A stretch of DNA of 64,000 nucleotides, from NCBI GenBank assembly GCA_030148485.1, contig JASBTJ010000041.1, positions 1 through 64,000 of the forward strand, read 5' to 3'. The notes beneath the pieces are model-generated. The model did not search any database and had not been told where the DNA came from. It saw only the letters and a program-made list of their open reading frames with translations. Shown here one piece after another: positions 30,192 through 38,603 of this stretch; positions within the stretch are counted from its first letter, which is position 1, and each line of letters starts with the position of its first letter. The translations under genes were made by a program, and so were the position numbers. This DNA comes from Gammaproteobacteria bacterium (GTDB lineage Bacteria > Pseudomonadota > Gammaproteobacteria > Chromatiales > Chromatiaceae).

Positions 30192-31469
30192 TCAGCTGCC
30201 GCCCAGGCGCCCGCGGACCAGATCGATATGCTGGCGCAGATGATAAAGCTGATTGGCGAAGGACAACGGTACTTCCACCTGCACCACCTCCTGTTCCAAG
30301 GCGTCCAGATCGTCGCCCAGGGCCGCCCGGTCATGGCCGTCATACAACGCCAGGTCGATGCGTTCCAATTCCCGGTACCAACGGAAGATGCGCGAGCGCA
30401 TGCGCCAGCTGTAGATCGGCGGCATGATCTTGATCAGCGGCAGCAGCAGCACGATCAACGGCAGCAACATCACCTTCAAGCGATCCACCAGGGACGCCAG
30501 CCAGAACGGCAGATAACGCTGCAGCAACGGCGGGCCGAACTGGTAGTACCGCTCCGCCTCCTTGCTGAGCGGTAGTTCGGTATAGGCGGGTGAGGGAAAG
30601 GCGTCGACCGCCTCGAAGGTACCCCCCGGCCCATGGATGCGGGTCGCCGCGACCAGCAGCAGATCGGCAATGGCCGGATGCAATGCCGGCCCGGCCACCA
30701 GGGCGGCGGTGGGCGCCACCAGTTTCAGGTCCGATGGCGGCAGATTGGCGGCCAGGTCCAGGCTCCCTTCGGGCAGGCTCAGCTCGCTGAGAAAGCGGAA
30801 CCGCCGCGCATAGGCGGCGGCACGATCCAATCCGGCCAAGCGCACCCCCGGGGTGTTCACCAGCGCCTGGACCGCCGGAGCGGTGACGCCGCTCACCAAC
30901 AACACGGCGTCCACCTCGCCCGCGCGCAGCGCCGCGGCGGCGGCCTGCCCGCCCAGCGGCTGCAAGCTGATGTCCGACGTGCTGATGCCATTTGCCCCGA
31001 GTAACTGGGCGGCCAGCTGACGGGTGCCGGAACCCTGGGCACCGACGGCGACACGCAGTCCGCGCAGGTCGCCCAGGCGGCGTACCTCGCGCTCGGCGCG
31101 GTAAAACAGCCACAACGGTTCGAAGTACAGGCTGCCAAGCGCGTGCAAGCCCCCGACCTCGCCCGGCTTGACACTGCCGCCCTGCACGAACGCCACGTCG
31201 GCCTCGCCGGATCGCAACAGTGATAGATTCTCGGCAGACCCGGCGCTGGGGCGCAGTACCAGCTCGATACCCTGTTCCGCCAGGATCGACTGATAGCGTT
31301 TGCCGAAGGCGTGATAGGCCCCCTGCTCGCCCCCGGTCGCCAGCACCACCCGGTCCGGCGGCGCCGGCTTGATGAATTGGAAGGCGACGATGAATGCGAC
31401 CAACACCAGCACCAACACCGGGCCGTACACCCGGATGATCTCACGGCGTTCTCTGGGGTCTGAAGTCAT
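30192..31469 (-). CDS. Membrane-anchored TAXI-family solute-binding protein
   Basis: A 425-residue protein. TM helix at the N-terminus (YGPVLVLVLVAFIVAFQFI), then a TRAP-type TAXI solute-binding domain (LATGGEQGAYHAFGKRYQ, GSAENLSLLRSGEADVAFVQGG, VAVGAQGSGTRQLA), then a C-terminal TM helix (LKVMLLPLIVLLLPLIKI) and a cytosolic helical tail. No TRAP permease is adjacent. Three bases after the HAD gene, so the order is nucleotidyltransferase-HAD-TAXI in one operon. The ligand is unknown. Confidence 0.82.
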   Translation of the reverse strand: MTSDPRERREIIRVYGPVLVLVLVAFIVAFQFIKPAPPDRVVLATGGEQGAYHAFGKRYQSILAEQGIELVLRPSAGSAENLSLLRSGEADVAFVQGGSVKPGEVGGLHALGSLYFEPLWLFYRAEREVRRLGDLRGLRVAVGAQGSGTRQLAAQLLGANGISTSDISLQPLGGQAAAAALRAGEVDAVLLVSGVTAPAVQALVNTPGVRLAGLDRAAAYARRFRFLSELSLPEGSLDLAANLPPSDLKLVAPTAALVAGPALHPAIADLLLVAATRIHGPGGTFEAVDAFPSPAYTELPLSKEAERYYQFGPPLLQRYLPFWLASLVDRLKVMLLPLIVLLLPLIKIMPPIYSWRMRSRIFRWYRELERIDLALYDGHDRAALGDDLDALEQEVVQVEVPLSFANQLYHLRQHIDLVRGRLGGS

Positions 31470-31472
31470 GGC

Positions 31473-32174
31473 TCAAGCTTCCTTGTCGGGAGTCAACAGA
31501 TGATCAGCCAACACGGTCAAGGTGCGGCACGTCAGATCGGGCGGCGGCAGGTCGGACGGCCAGTCGCGCTGCCCTCGGTCGATCCAAGCGGTGTGCATGC
31601 CCACAGCCCGTGCCGCGGCGACGTCGCGCACCGGGTCGTCGCCAACGTGCAGGGTTTGCCCGGTGGGTACATCGGCCCAGGCGCAGGCCGCCAGGAACAA
31701 CTCGGGGTCGGGCTTGGCGGCGCCCACCTCACCGGCATTGAAACTGTGATCGAAACACCCGGCCAAGGGCGTGTGTTCCAGCTGCGCATTGCCGTTGGTC
31801 AACGACACCAGCCGATAGTGCCGGCGTAGCCGCGCCAGCGCAGCAGCCACATCGGGATAAGGCGTCACCCGGTTGCGCGCGGTGCGAAAGCACGCCGCGG
31901 CCTGATCCGCCAGTGCCGGCGGATGATCATGCTCGCGCATCAGTTGCCGAAGCTGCGCCAGGCGCAAGCGGGTGACGTCGTGCGCCAACGCCGGTTGTCG
32001 CTCGGCCAGCGCCAATCGATGGGCCCGCAGACTGTCGATATCGTGGCGTGCGGTGATCGCCGGCGCATGCTCGTCCAGCCAGTCGTACAGCGACTGCTCG
32101 GCGGCGCGGATCACCGGCATGCAGGGCCATAGGGTATCGTCCAGATCCAGGGTGATCAGCGCGATGCGCATCAT
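31473..32174 (-). CDS. HAD-superfamily hydrolase, YigB-like
   Basis: A 233-residue HAD phosphatase with all four motifs: LDLDDTLWP (I), SLTNGNAQ (II), GAAKPDPELF (III) and VGDDPVRDVAAAR (IV). It resembles FMN/5-nucleotidase-type YigB proteins. The substrate cannot be read from sequence. Its ATG overlaps the stop of the nucleotidyltransferase gene (ATGA at 32171-32174), so it is coupled to that enzyme and may process its product. Confidence 0.85.
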   Translation of the reverse strand: MMRIALITLDLDDTLWPCMPVIRAAEQSLYDWLDEHAPAITARHDIDSLRAHRLALAERQPALAHDVTRLRLAQLRQLMREHDHPPALADQAAACFRTARNRVTPYPDVAAALARLRRHYRLVSLTNGNAQLEHTPLAGCFDHSFNAGEVGAAKPDPELFLAACAWADVPTGQTLHVGDDPVRDVAAARAVGMHTAWIDRGQRDWPSDLPPPDLTCRTLTVLADHLLTPDKEA

Positions 32175-33274
32175 CGGGCCCAGCGCGCCGCGGCCTCCTT
32201 GGTCTTGAAGCCGCCACGGCGCCTCACCTGGGTCAACAGGTGGCGAACCAACATGCCGGGCGGCATGCGCAACCAGTGCGCCCGCAGGAACAGCAGTTGC
32301 ACCACCAGACTGCGGGTAACGCTCGGCCGCGCGGCTTGTTCCGGCAGCAAGGCGCTGCGCATCAGTGCCAGCATCAGGCGGCGCGCCGGCTCAGGCGGCG
32401 CGGCCTGGCGTACGACGGCCCAGAACGCGGCGGGGAGCGGGGTGTCGAGTATCCGACGGCAGTTGGCAATGCCGTAGTACAGGGGGCGCTCGACACCCAA
32501 CAGCCGCGCCCGTGCCAGCAACCGATCCCAGAATCCGACGGCGGAGGCAAACGCGCGCAACATGCCATCCAGGTCCAGCAGTTCCCGCAAGCCGTTGTCC
32601 AGCTCACCGTCATGAAACAGGTGCACGCACAGATGCAGCACCATGTCCGGGTCGCTCAGACGACGGTAGCCGGGCGGGCCGGCCAGCGGCTGAGCGTCCG
32701 CGAGCAACAGCGCCGCGTCGATCCTGACGCGGGAAACCGGGGGCGCAATGTTATGGTGCAGGTCCACCACCGTGCCACGTGCCGGGTGGATCAACGGCGG
32801 GACCTCGTGCATCCACTGCCGATAATAGCTCTCTTCATACGCATCCTGACTCAGGGACTGATACCCGGCTGCACGCATGGCCGCCTCCACCCGCGCCAAG
32901 TCCCGTTCCGCTACCAGCAGGTCCAGGTCCGACACCATGCGTCCCTGGGCGGTGGCCAAACCCGAGCACAGGTACGCGCCGCCCTTCAATACCACGATCG
33001 GCACATTCAGCCCGGCTACCACCGGCGCCAGCTGTGCCAACTCCCAACGCAGCTTGCGCGCGTGTTCCGCCGCGACGATGGTGGCACCTTCCAGGCGGTC
33101 ACGCAGGTCGCTTGGCAGCGGCTCGTCGGGCAGCCGGGCCGCGACAGCGGCCAACAGATTGGCGCGCTCGGCAAAGCGCACCACCCCTTCACGCTGCAAG
33201 GGGGTATAACGGAGAAACTGCGTGGGCTCGGCCAAGGCCCTGAGGAGCAGATCAGCCGACAAGCGCGGTGACAT
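32171..33274 (-). CDS. Nucleotidyltransferase-fold protein of the HprK-related/PqqD locus
   Basis: A 367-residue protein resembling the uncharacterised nucleotidyltransferase family NTP_transf_5. It has VLKGGAYL at about 95-102 and the metal-binding GRMVSDLDLLVAE (Asp116 and Asp118). The C-terminal half is helical and rich in Leu/Arg. Known members often sit beside HprK-like kinases and PqqD-like proteins, as here: the divergent operon 33514-35189 encodes those two plus a Tat-type substrate candidate. It may transfer a nucleotide or a sugar-phosphate to a protein; no enzyme of this family has a firmly assigned substrate to my knowledge. It is coupled to the HAD and TAXI genes. Confidence 0.72.
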   Translation of the reverse strand: MSPRLSADLLLRALAEPTQFLRYTPLQREGVVRFAERANLLAAVAARLPDEPLPSDLRDRLEGATIVAAEHARKLRWELAQLAPVVAGLNVPIVVLKGGAYLCSGLATAQGRMVSDLDLLVAERDLARVEAAMRAAGYQSLSQDAYEESYYRQWMHEVPPLIHPARGTVVDLHHNIAPPVSRVRIDAALLLADAQPLAGPPGYRRLSDPDMVLHLCVHLFHDGELDNGLRELLDLDGMLRAFASAVGFWDRLLARARLLGVERPLYYGIANCRRILDTPLPAAFWAVVRQAAPPEPARRLMLALMRSALLPEQAARPSVTRSLVVQLLFLRAHWLRMPPGMLVRHLLTQVRRRGGFKTKEAAARWAR

Positions 33275-33513
33275 AAGCCATCATTGTGCTTGCCCGGTCG
33301 GCGAGTTGGAAGTGCAACCGGTGTAACACAGACAGTGCCGGATTCTTTTACAGTGGGGTTCGACGCGGGCCACGGCGCGCCGCCACCGGCCTTCACTAAC
33401 AAGGGCTTGGCATCGGTGGAATGCTTTTTGCGTAATGGTTGCGCTACTGTCCATCGCCACCCCAACTCTGCGATACTCGAACGGAACGATCGGCTACCAA
33501 TGGAACGTACAGC

Positions 33514-33942
33514 ATGAAGAAGGGAAACAGCTCACCTGCCAATCGGGCACCGTCCGATATCGACGCCGCCGCGCGCCGACGCATTCTGAAGGGGCTGGCC
33601 AGCGTCCCCGCGATCGCCACCCTGGCCAGCGGCAGCGCCCGCGCCGCAACCAGCAATCTGCAATGCATTGGCGCCACGACCCCCACGGTCAACCCGAACA
33701 CTCCGAACGGATCGCCCACGTTCGACTGCAAGGATCCGAGCCAAACGCAGGAATACTTGAGTTCCGGCGTGTTCTACGATCCCAGCGAAGCGCTTCCGGC
33801 GGCACGCAAAACCAAGCCCAGCGGCCCCGGCAACGGCCAGGACTGCGTGATCTTCGTCGATGCCAACGGACAGAACGAAACCTTCGATGCCACGGTAGGC
33901 CAGACCGCCGTCACACCGTCCTGCTACACCTCATTCGTCTGA
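33514..33942 (+). CDS. Exported small protein, candidate substrate of the kinase locus
   Basis: A 142-residue protein with a Tat-like signal: ARRRILKGLASVPAIATLASGSARA (R21-R22-R23-I-L-K, cleavage near residue 44). The mature protein is about 98 residues with four cysteines (51, 72, 111, 137), polar and proline-rich, with no recognised domain. The six-base gap to the PqqD gene suggests co-expression with the PqqD-like chaperone and the HprK-related kinase. It may be the modified product of the system. The 239-base divergent region 33275-33513 precedes it and shows no convincing promoter match. Confidence 0.65.
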   Translation: MKKGNSSPANRAPSDIDAAARRRILKGLASVPAIATLASGSARAATSNLQCIGATTPTVNPNTPNGSPTFDCKDPSQTQEYLSSGVFYDPSEALPAARKTKPSGPGNGQDCVIFVDANGQNETFDATVGQTAVTPSCYTSFV

Positions 33943-33948
33943 CCCGGC

Positions 33949-34236
33949 ATGTATCCAGCCGCCCGCTGGAAGGCCAGCAACTATGGCGAACTGCTGATCG
34001 AGCAGTGGGACGAGGAAGTATTTCTGTTCAACCCGGCATCCGGGCACACCCACGTGCTCAACCCGGCGGCAGCGGCTTTGTTGGCGGAAATCGCCGAGCA
34101 CCCGACCGACGTCGGCACCTTGTGCCGCCGTTTTCAGGCCGATGACCCCGCACCCGATCCGGACGCCTTTGCCGACAGCATGGTGCACCATATCCAACAA
34201 CTGGCGTTGATCGGGCTGATCGAAGTCGCCGCATGA
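33949..34236 (+). CDS. PqqD-like protein of the HPr-rel-A system
   Basis: A 95-residue PqqD-like winged-helix protein: GELLIEQWDEEVFLFNPASGHTHVLNPAAAALLAEIAE, followed by a helical C-terminus (MVHHIQQLALIGLIEVA). PqqD-type domains bind precursor peptides. It fits the PqqD family protein, HPr-rel-A system type that occurs beside HprK-related kinase A, as here. Its stop overlaps the kinase ATG (ATGA), and it follows the exported protein by six bases. Confidence 0.78.
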   Translation: MYPAARWKASNYGELLIEQWDEEVFLFNPASGHTHVLNPAAAALLAEIAEHPTDVGTLCRRFQADDPAPDPDAFADSMVHHIQQLALIGLIEVAA

Positions 34237-35189
34237 CCACCCTGCAGGCGCTACCAGCGACGGAGCGATCGCGGCGTTTGAACACCGAAGGGCTGCGCCT
34301 TCGTACCGGGCCCTTCGTGCTGCGCCTGCATAGCGACCACGGCGCCATCGGCGATCAACTGGCAATGCTCTACGCGCTGGCGCCTGTGGTCGAAGCGGAT
34401 GCAGCGGACCTGACCACCTTCACCATCCATCTGCACCGGCCCCGGGGATTGCGCCGCTGGTGGCGACCACAGGTACGACTGCGCACCGATGCCGCCACAC
34501 CCTTTTCGCCTTTCCCCCTGGATCACGCCTTGCCTTTACTGGAATGGGGGTACAACTGGTGCATCTCCACCCAGGCGCACCACTTTCTGATGTTGCACGC
34601 GGCGGTAGTGGAAAAGGATGGGTGCGCGCTGATCATGCCGGCCCTGCCCGGTTCGGGGAAAAGCACCCTCTGCGCCGCGTTGATGCTACGCGGCTGGCGC
34701 CTGCTGACCGACGAATTCGGCTTGATCAGACCGAACGACCCGCAGCTCAGACTGTGGCCGCTGCCCCGACCGGTGGCACTCAAGAACGAGTCGATAAAGG
34801 TGATCCGGGATTTCAGCGCCGACGCGGTGCTCGGCCCGACCTTCCCCAAGACCCGCAAAGGCGATGTCGCGCACCTGATGCCCAGTACGCCCAGCCAGCG
34901 GGCCTGGGCCCAACCCGCCCCGGCACGCTGGGTATTGTTCCCGCGCTTTCGGGCCGGCAGCGACACCCGGCTGGAGCCGCTGGGGCGCGGCTGGGCCTTT
35001 CTGAAGCTGTCCGGCAACAGCTTCAACTACAAACTGCAGGGTGCCCGCGGCTTCCGCACCGTAGCGGAGCTGGTGAAACGCTGCCCCGCATATGCGCTCG
35101 ACTACAGCGACCTGGACCAGGCCATCGCCGCGATCGACGCCGTGCATGCTCAGCTGTCGGACGCCTGCCCCGGCAGCGATTTTGCCTAG
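34233..35189 (+). CDS. HprK-related kinase A
   Basis: A 318-residue kinase-like protein with the HprK serine kinase core: LHAAVVEKDGCALIMPALPGSGKSTLCAAL, where the Walker A is G140-T145, and LLTDEFGLI (D160, E161). It lacks the lactobacillus HprK two-domain layout and its PTS partner HPr is not nearby. It matches the HprK-related kinase A type (from memory; not verified). Likely phosphorylates or otherwise activates the candidate substrate at 33514 together with the PqqD-like protein. Stop is TAG. Confidence 0.8.
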   Translation: MTTLQALPATERSRRLNTEGLRLRTGPFVLRLHSDHGAIGDQLAMLYALAPVVEADAADLTTFTIHLHRPRGLRRWWRPQVRLRTDAATPFSPFPLDHALPLLEWGYNWCISTQAHHFLMLHAAVVEKDGCALIMPALPGSGKSTLCAALMLRGWRLLTDEFGLIRPNDPQLRLWPLPRPVALKNESIKVIRDFSADAVLGPTFPKTRKGDVAHLMPSTPSQRAWAQPAPARWVLFPRFRAGSDTRLEPLGRGWAFLKLSGNSFNYKLQGARGFRTVAELVKRCPAYALDYSDLDQAIAAIDAVHAQLSDACPGSDFA

Positions 35190-35247
35190 GGCGCAGCAGC
35201 GCCAGGCAGGCTACGCCAGCCCGTGCAAGCCATGGTGGTGACCGTCC

Positions 35248-36234
35248 CTACAGGGCCGGCAGCACGCGCCGGTCGATCAACGTGGCCAGATCGACCATCT
35301 CCGGATAGCGATCCGCCAATGCGACGATGTACCCCAGGGTGCGGGGAATATCCTTCAGATAGCTGGGCTTACCGTCCCGATGATTGAGACGGGCGAATAT
35401 CCCGGCGGCCTTCAGGTGGCGTTGCGCGCCCATCAAGTCGAACCAGCGCAAAAACCGGTCTTCATGCTCGTTGCGCAAGATCCCCGATGCCACCGCCGAC
35501 CGGAAATAGTCCATCGCCCAGGCATCCACCCGGGCCTGCGGCCAGGCGATGTAGCAATCCTTGAGCAGCGACACCAGGTCATAGGTGACCGGTCCGATCA
35601 CCGCATCCTGAAAGTCGATCACCCCGGGGGAACGCCCGTCGGGCGGCAACAACAGATTACGGGAATGATAATCGCGGTGCACCGGTACCTGCGGTTGCGC
35701 CAGGCCGTTGTCCCGCAGCCGGGCGAAGGTTGTCGCCAAGGCCGCTGCCTCGGCGTCGCTCAAGGTCAACGCCAGGTGGGCGCCCAACAGCCAGTCGCCG
35801 AACAGCGCCATCTCGCGCTCCAGCAATGTCGCGCCATAGCCCGGCAGCCCGGTCTGCGGACCACACGCCTGCAGCGATGCCAAGGCCGCCATGGCGTCGC
35901 CGTAAAGCCGGTCTGCGCTGGCCTCGTCCAGCACATCGAGATAATGGGTACCGCCCAGATCCTCCAGCAACAGAAAACCCCGGGGCAGGTCCTGGGCCAG
36001 TATGGCCGGCACGTGCAATCCGGCCTTCGCGAATTGCGCGGCGATCGATACGAAGGGGACGCAGTTCTCCTTGTCCGGCGGCGCGTCCATGGCGATGCGG
36101 GTCTGCCCGTCCGACGTCCGTACGCGAAAATAGCGCCGGAAGCTGGCATCGCCGGACGCCGGCGTGACGGTGAAGTCGGTTAGTCGACAGGCGTCACTGA
36201 GCCACTGCTCCAGGGCGGCACGGCGGTGCGGCAT
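35248..36234 (-). CDS. amgK: Cell-wall amino-sugar kinase AmgK
   Basis: A 328-residue APH-fold kinase. It has VPVHRDYHSRNLLL (Brenner motif), GVIDFQDAVIGPVTYDLVSLLKD and GFLLLEDLGG, which match AmgK, the N-acetylmuramate/N-acetylglucosamine kinase of the peptidoglycan recycling pathway. It is divergent from lptD, an arrangement common in gammaproteobacteria and pseudomonads. The usual partner murU (nucleotidyltransferase) does not follow; instead a convergent gene does. The start ATG at 36234 begins the conserved N-terminus; a longer in-frame reading would be out of character. Confidence 0.85.
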   Translation of the reverse strand: MPHRRAALEQWLSDACRLTDFTVTPASGDASFRRYFRVRTSDGQTRIAMDAPPDKENCVPFVSIAAQFAKAGLHVPAILAQDLPRGFLLLEDLGGTHYLDVLDEASADRLYGDAMAALASLQACGPQTGLPGYGATLLEREMALFGDWLLGAHLALTLSDAEAAALATTFARLRDNGLAQPQVPVHRDYHSRNLLLPPDGRSPGVIDFQDAVIGPVTYDLVSLLKDCYIAWPQARVDAWAMDYFRSAVASGILRNEHEDRFLRWFDLMGAQRHLKAAGIFARLNHRDGKPSYLKDIPRTLGYIVALADRYPEMVDLATLIDRRVLPAL

Positions 36235-36347
36235 GGGGATCTCCGAAAACAGGCGCGATTTGAGCCCAGTATAAGGCCGTTCAGCGCGCATCGCGCGTTG
36301 AAGCGGCCGCGTTTCTGTGCGATTTTTACCCACCTTATAAGAAAGCC

Positions 36348-38594
36348 ATGCCGCGCCGCCCGCGCGTCGGCGCGGAGGATCACTTGCCCACCAGCCTGCC
36401 CAGCCGGACTTCGGCCACCCTCGCCAGCGCGATTGCCCTGTGGCTGTGGGGTTCCAGCGCCGTCGCCGATACCGCGTGCCGCATCCCCGCACCGGATCTG
36501 CCCGGTTTGCCTGCGGGCGCCCCGGTACAGGTGGAAGCCGACGCAGCCACCTACCAGCCGGCCAGTGGCCGTACCGAATTCGAGGGCAATGCCGAGTTGA
36601 CCGAACCGGGCCGTCGCCTGAGCGCCGCGCGCATGACCTACCAGCGCGATGCGGATCAGTTGGACGCCGAAGGACACGTGGAATTGGCCCAGCCGGACCT
36701 GATCCTGCAAGGCGATACCGCGAGCTACCGGCCGACCGCGCGCACCGGCCAGGTGAGCAACGCCCGTTATGCCATGCCCGCCACCGGCGCCAACGGCGAA
36801 GCCAAGCGGGTGGAGCTGCTACCGGACGGCACGCTGCACCTGACCGATCCCGTCTATACCCTCTGCCCACCCGGCCAGCGCGCCTGGGCCATCGAGGCGG
36901 AGCGGATGATGCTGGACCGCGAAACGGGACGCGGCACCGCCACCGGAGCGCACCTGGAACTGGGTGGCGTGAGCCTGCCGGGACTGCCGACCCTGAGCTT
37001 CCCCATCGGTGAACGGCGCCATTCGGGCCTGCTGGTGCCGAGCATCGGCTATGGCAGCGCCAACGGCGCCGATGTCACCATCCCGTATTACTTCAACCTG
37101 GCGCCCAACTACGACCTAACCGTGGCGCCCCGGCTGATGAGCCGCCGCGGTATCCTGCTGGGCGGCGAATTGCGTTACCTGCAGCCGGACTTCAACGGCC
37201 AACTGAGGCTCGAGTACCTGCCCGACGACCGCATTCACAGTGGCAACAGCCAGCGCGGCGGCATCACCTGGCGGCACGACGGTCGTCCCTTCGGTGGCTG
37301 GCGTAGCTACGTCAATGCCAGTCATGTGTCCGATGTCGACTACCTCGCCGATCTGGACAACACCCTGTCTGCATCAGCCACCCGCAACCTGGAGCGGATC
37401 GCCCAGCTGAGCCGCCGCACCCGCAACAGCACCGTTATCCTGCGGGCGCAGGATTTCCAGAATCTCGACCCCGCCCTGCCCGCGGACCAGCGCAGCTACG
37501 GCCGCCTACCACAGCTGCTGGCGAGCCTGGATCAGCCCTTCGGTGACCACACCAGGTTGTTGCTGGACACGGAGTTCGTCTCCTTCGACCGCAGCACCGG
37601 GGTGACCGGTCAACGGGTCGACCTGTCACCCACCCTGGCGGCGCGCTGGGAGCAGCCGTGGGGCTATGTAGAGCCCCGTGCCGGCGTGCGCTACACCGGC
37701 TACCGTCTCAGCGGCAACGGCGCCGGGGGGGATTCGCCGGATCGCTTCACCCAGCAGTACAGCCTGGACGGCGGGCTGTTCTTTGATCGCCCGGTCGACA
37801 TCGCCGGGCGCGCCATGACCCAGACCATCGAGCCGCGCCTGTACTACCTGTACGTCCCGTACAGTGATCAGTCGAACCTGCCGGTGTTCGACACCGCCGA
37901 ATATGACTTCCGCTTCGACAGCCTGTTTCAGAACGACCGTTTCAGCGGCCCGGATCGGGTCGGCGACAGCCAACGACTGAGCGTCGCGCTGACCAGCCGT
38001 CTGATCGATGATCGTACCGGCATGGAACGGGTGCGGGTCGGAATCGGTCAGATCTTCTACTTTGACGACCGCCGGGTCACGCTCCCCAACCAGCCCGCAC
38101 CGGATACCAGCCAGTCCGCCATGGTGGTTGGCATCGGGCTACGCCTGGATCCGCGCTGGCGTCTTGATGGCAGTGCCCAATGGGACCCGGAATACGGTCA
38201 GGACGGTGCCGTCACCCGGGGTTTTGCCCGGATTGGCTGGGACAAGGGGGACGGATCCCGCTTCTCCGCCGGCTACCGGCTACGCCGCGGCGAGACCGAG
38301 CAACTGGATCTGGCCGGTGGCTGGCGCGTGAACGCCCGCACCCGCCTGGTTGGTCGCTGGCGCTACTCGCTGCGGCGCAACCAGAACCTGGAGGCCCTGG
38401 CCGGTATCGAGTACGGCGGCAGTTGCTGCTGGAAGGTGCGTACCCTGCTGCAACGCCACCTGGACACGGTGTCCGACAAATCGAATCTGGCCGTGCTGCT
38501 GCAATTGGAGCTGACCGGCCTGGGCAACCTGGGCAAGAACATCGACGATCTGATGAGCGGCGGCCTGGCCGGCTATCGCGCCACCCCGCCGTAA
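36348..38594 (+). CDS. lptD: LPS assembly protein LptD
   Basis: A 748-residue outer-membrane beta-barrel that inserts lipopolysaccharide with LptE. It has a signal peptide, an LptA-like jellyroll domain (VQVEADAATYQPASGRTEF; AEGHVELAQPDL) and a 26-strand barrel (ERRHSGLLVPSIGYGSANGADVTIPYYFN; EPRLYYLYVPYSDQSNLPVFDTAEYDF), with the paired-cysteine end AGIEYGGSCCWKV. A TTG at 36384 with GGAGGA just upstream is a plausible alternative start; it would remove only 12 residues and leave a better signal peptide. First gene of lptD-surA-pdxA. Confidence 0.94.
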   Translation: MPRRPRVGAEDHLPTSLPSRTSATLASAIALWLWGSSAVADTACRIPAPDLPGLPAGAPVQVEADAATYQPASGRTEFEGNAELTEPGRRLSAARMTYQRDADQLDAEGHVELAQPDLILQGDTASYRPTARTGQVSNARYAMPATGANGEAKRVELLPDGTLHLTDPVYTLCPPGQRAWAIEAERMMLDRETGRGTATGAHLELGGVSLPGLPTLSFPIGERRHSGLLVPSIGYGSANGADVTIPYYFNLAPNYDLTVAPRLMSRRGILLGGELRYLQPDFNGQLRLEYLPDDRIHSGNSQRGGITWRHDGRPFGGWRSYVNASHVSDVDYLADLDNTLSASATRNLERIAQLSRRTRNSTVILRAQDFQNLDPALPADQRSYGRLPQLLASLDQPFGDHTRLLLDTEFVSFDRSTGVTGQRVDLSPTLAARWEQPWGYVEPRAGVRYTGYRLSGNGAGGDSPDRFTQQYSLDGGLFFDRPVDIAGRAMTQTIEPRLYYLYVPYSDQSNLPVFDTAEYDFRFDSLFQNDRFSGPDRVGDSQRLSVALTSRLIDDRTGMERVRVGIGQIFYFDDRRVTLPNQPAPDTSQSAMVVGIGLRLDPRWRLDGSAQWDPEYGQDGAVTRGFARIGWDKGDGSRFSAGYRLRRGETEQLDLAGGWRVNARTRLVGRWRYSLRRNQNLEALAGIEYGGSCCWKVRTLLQRHLDTVSDKSNLAVLLQLELTGLGNLGKNIDDLMSGGLAGYRATPP

Positions 38595-38603
38595 GAGGAA
38601 CCT

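Noticed and set aside
33410-33435. A possible sigma-54 promoter (TTGGCATCGGTGGAATGC) before the exported protein gene
   Set aside because: The GG and GC elements are 12 bases apart, not the required 10.
35248-36870. A long AmgK extended upstream through the lptD 5' region
   Set aside because: The added part is Arg/Pro/Gly-rich, unlike any family, and is antisense to lptD; ATG at 36234 fits AmgK.
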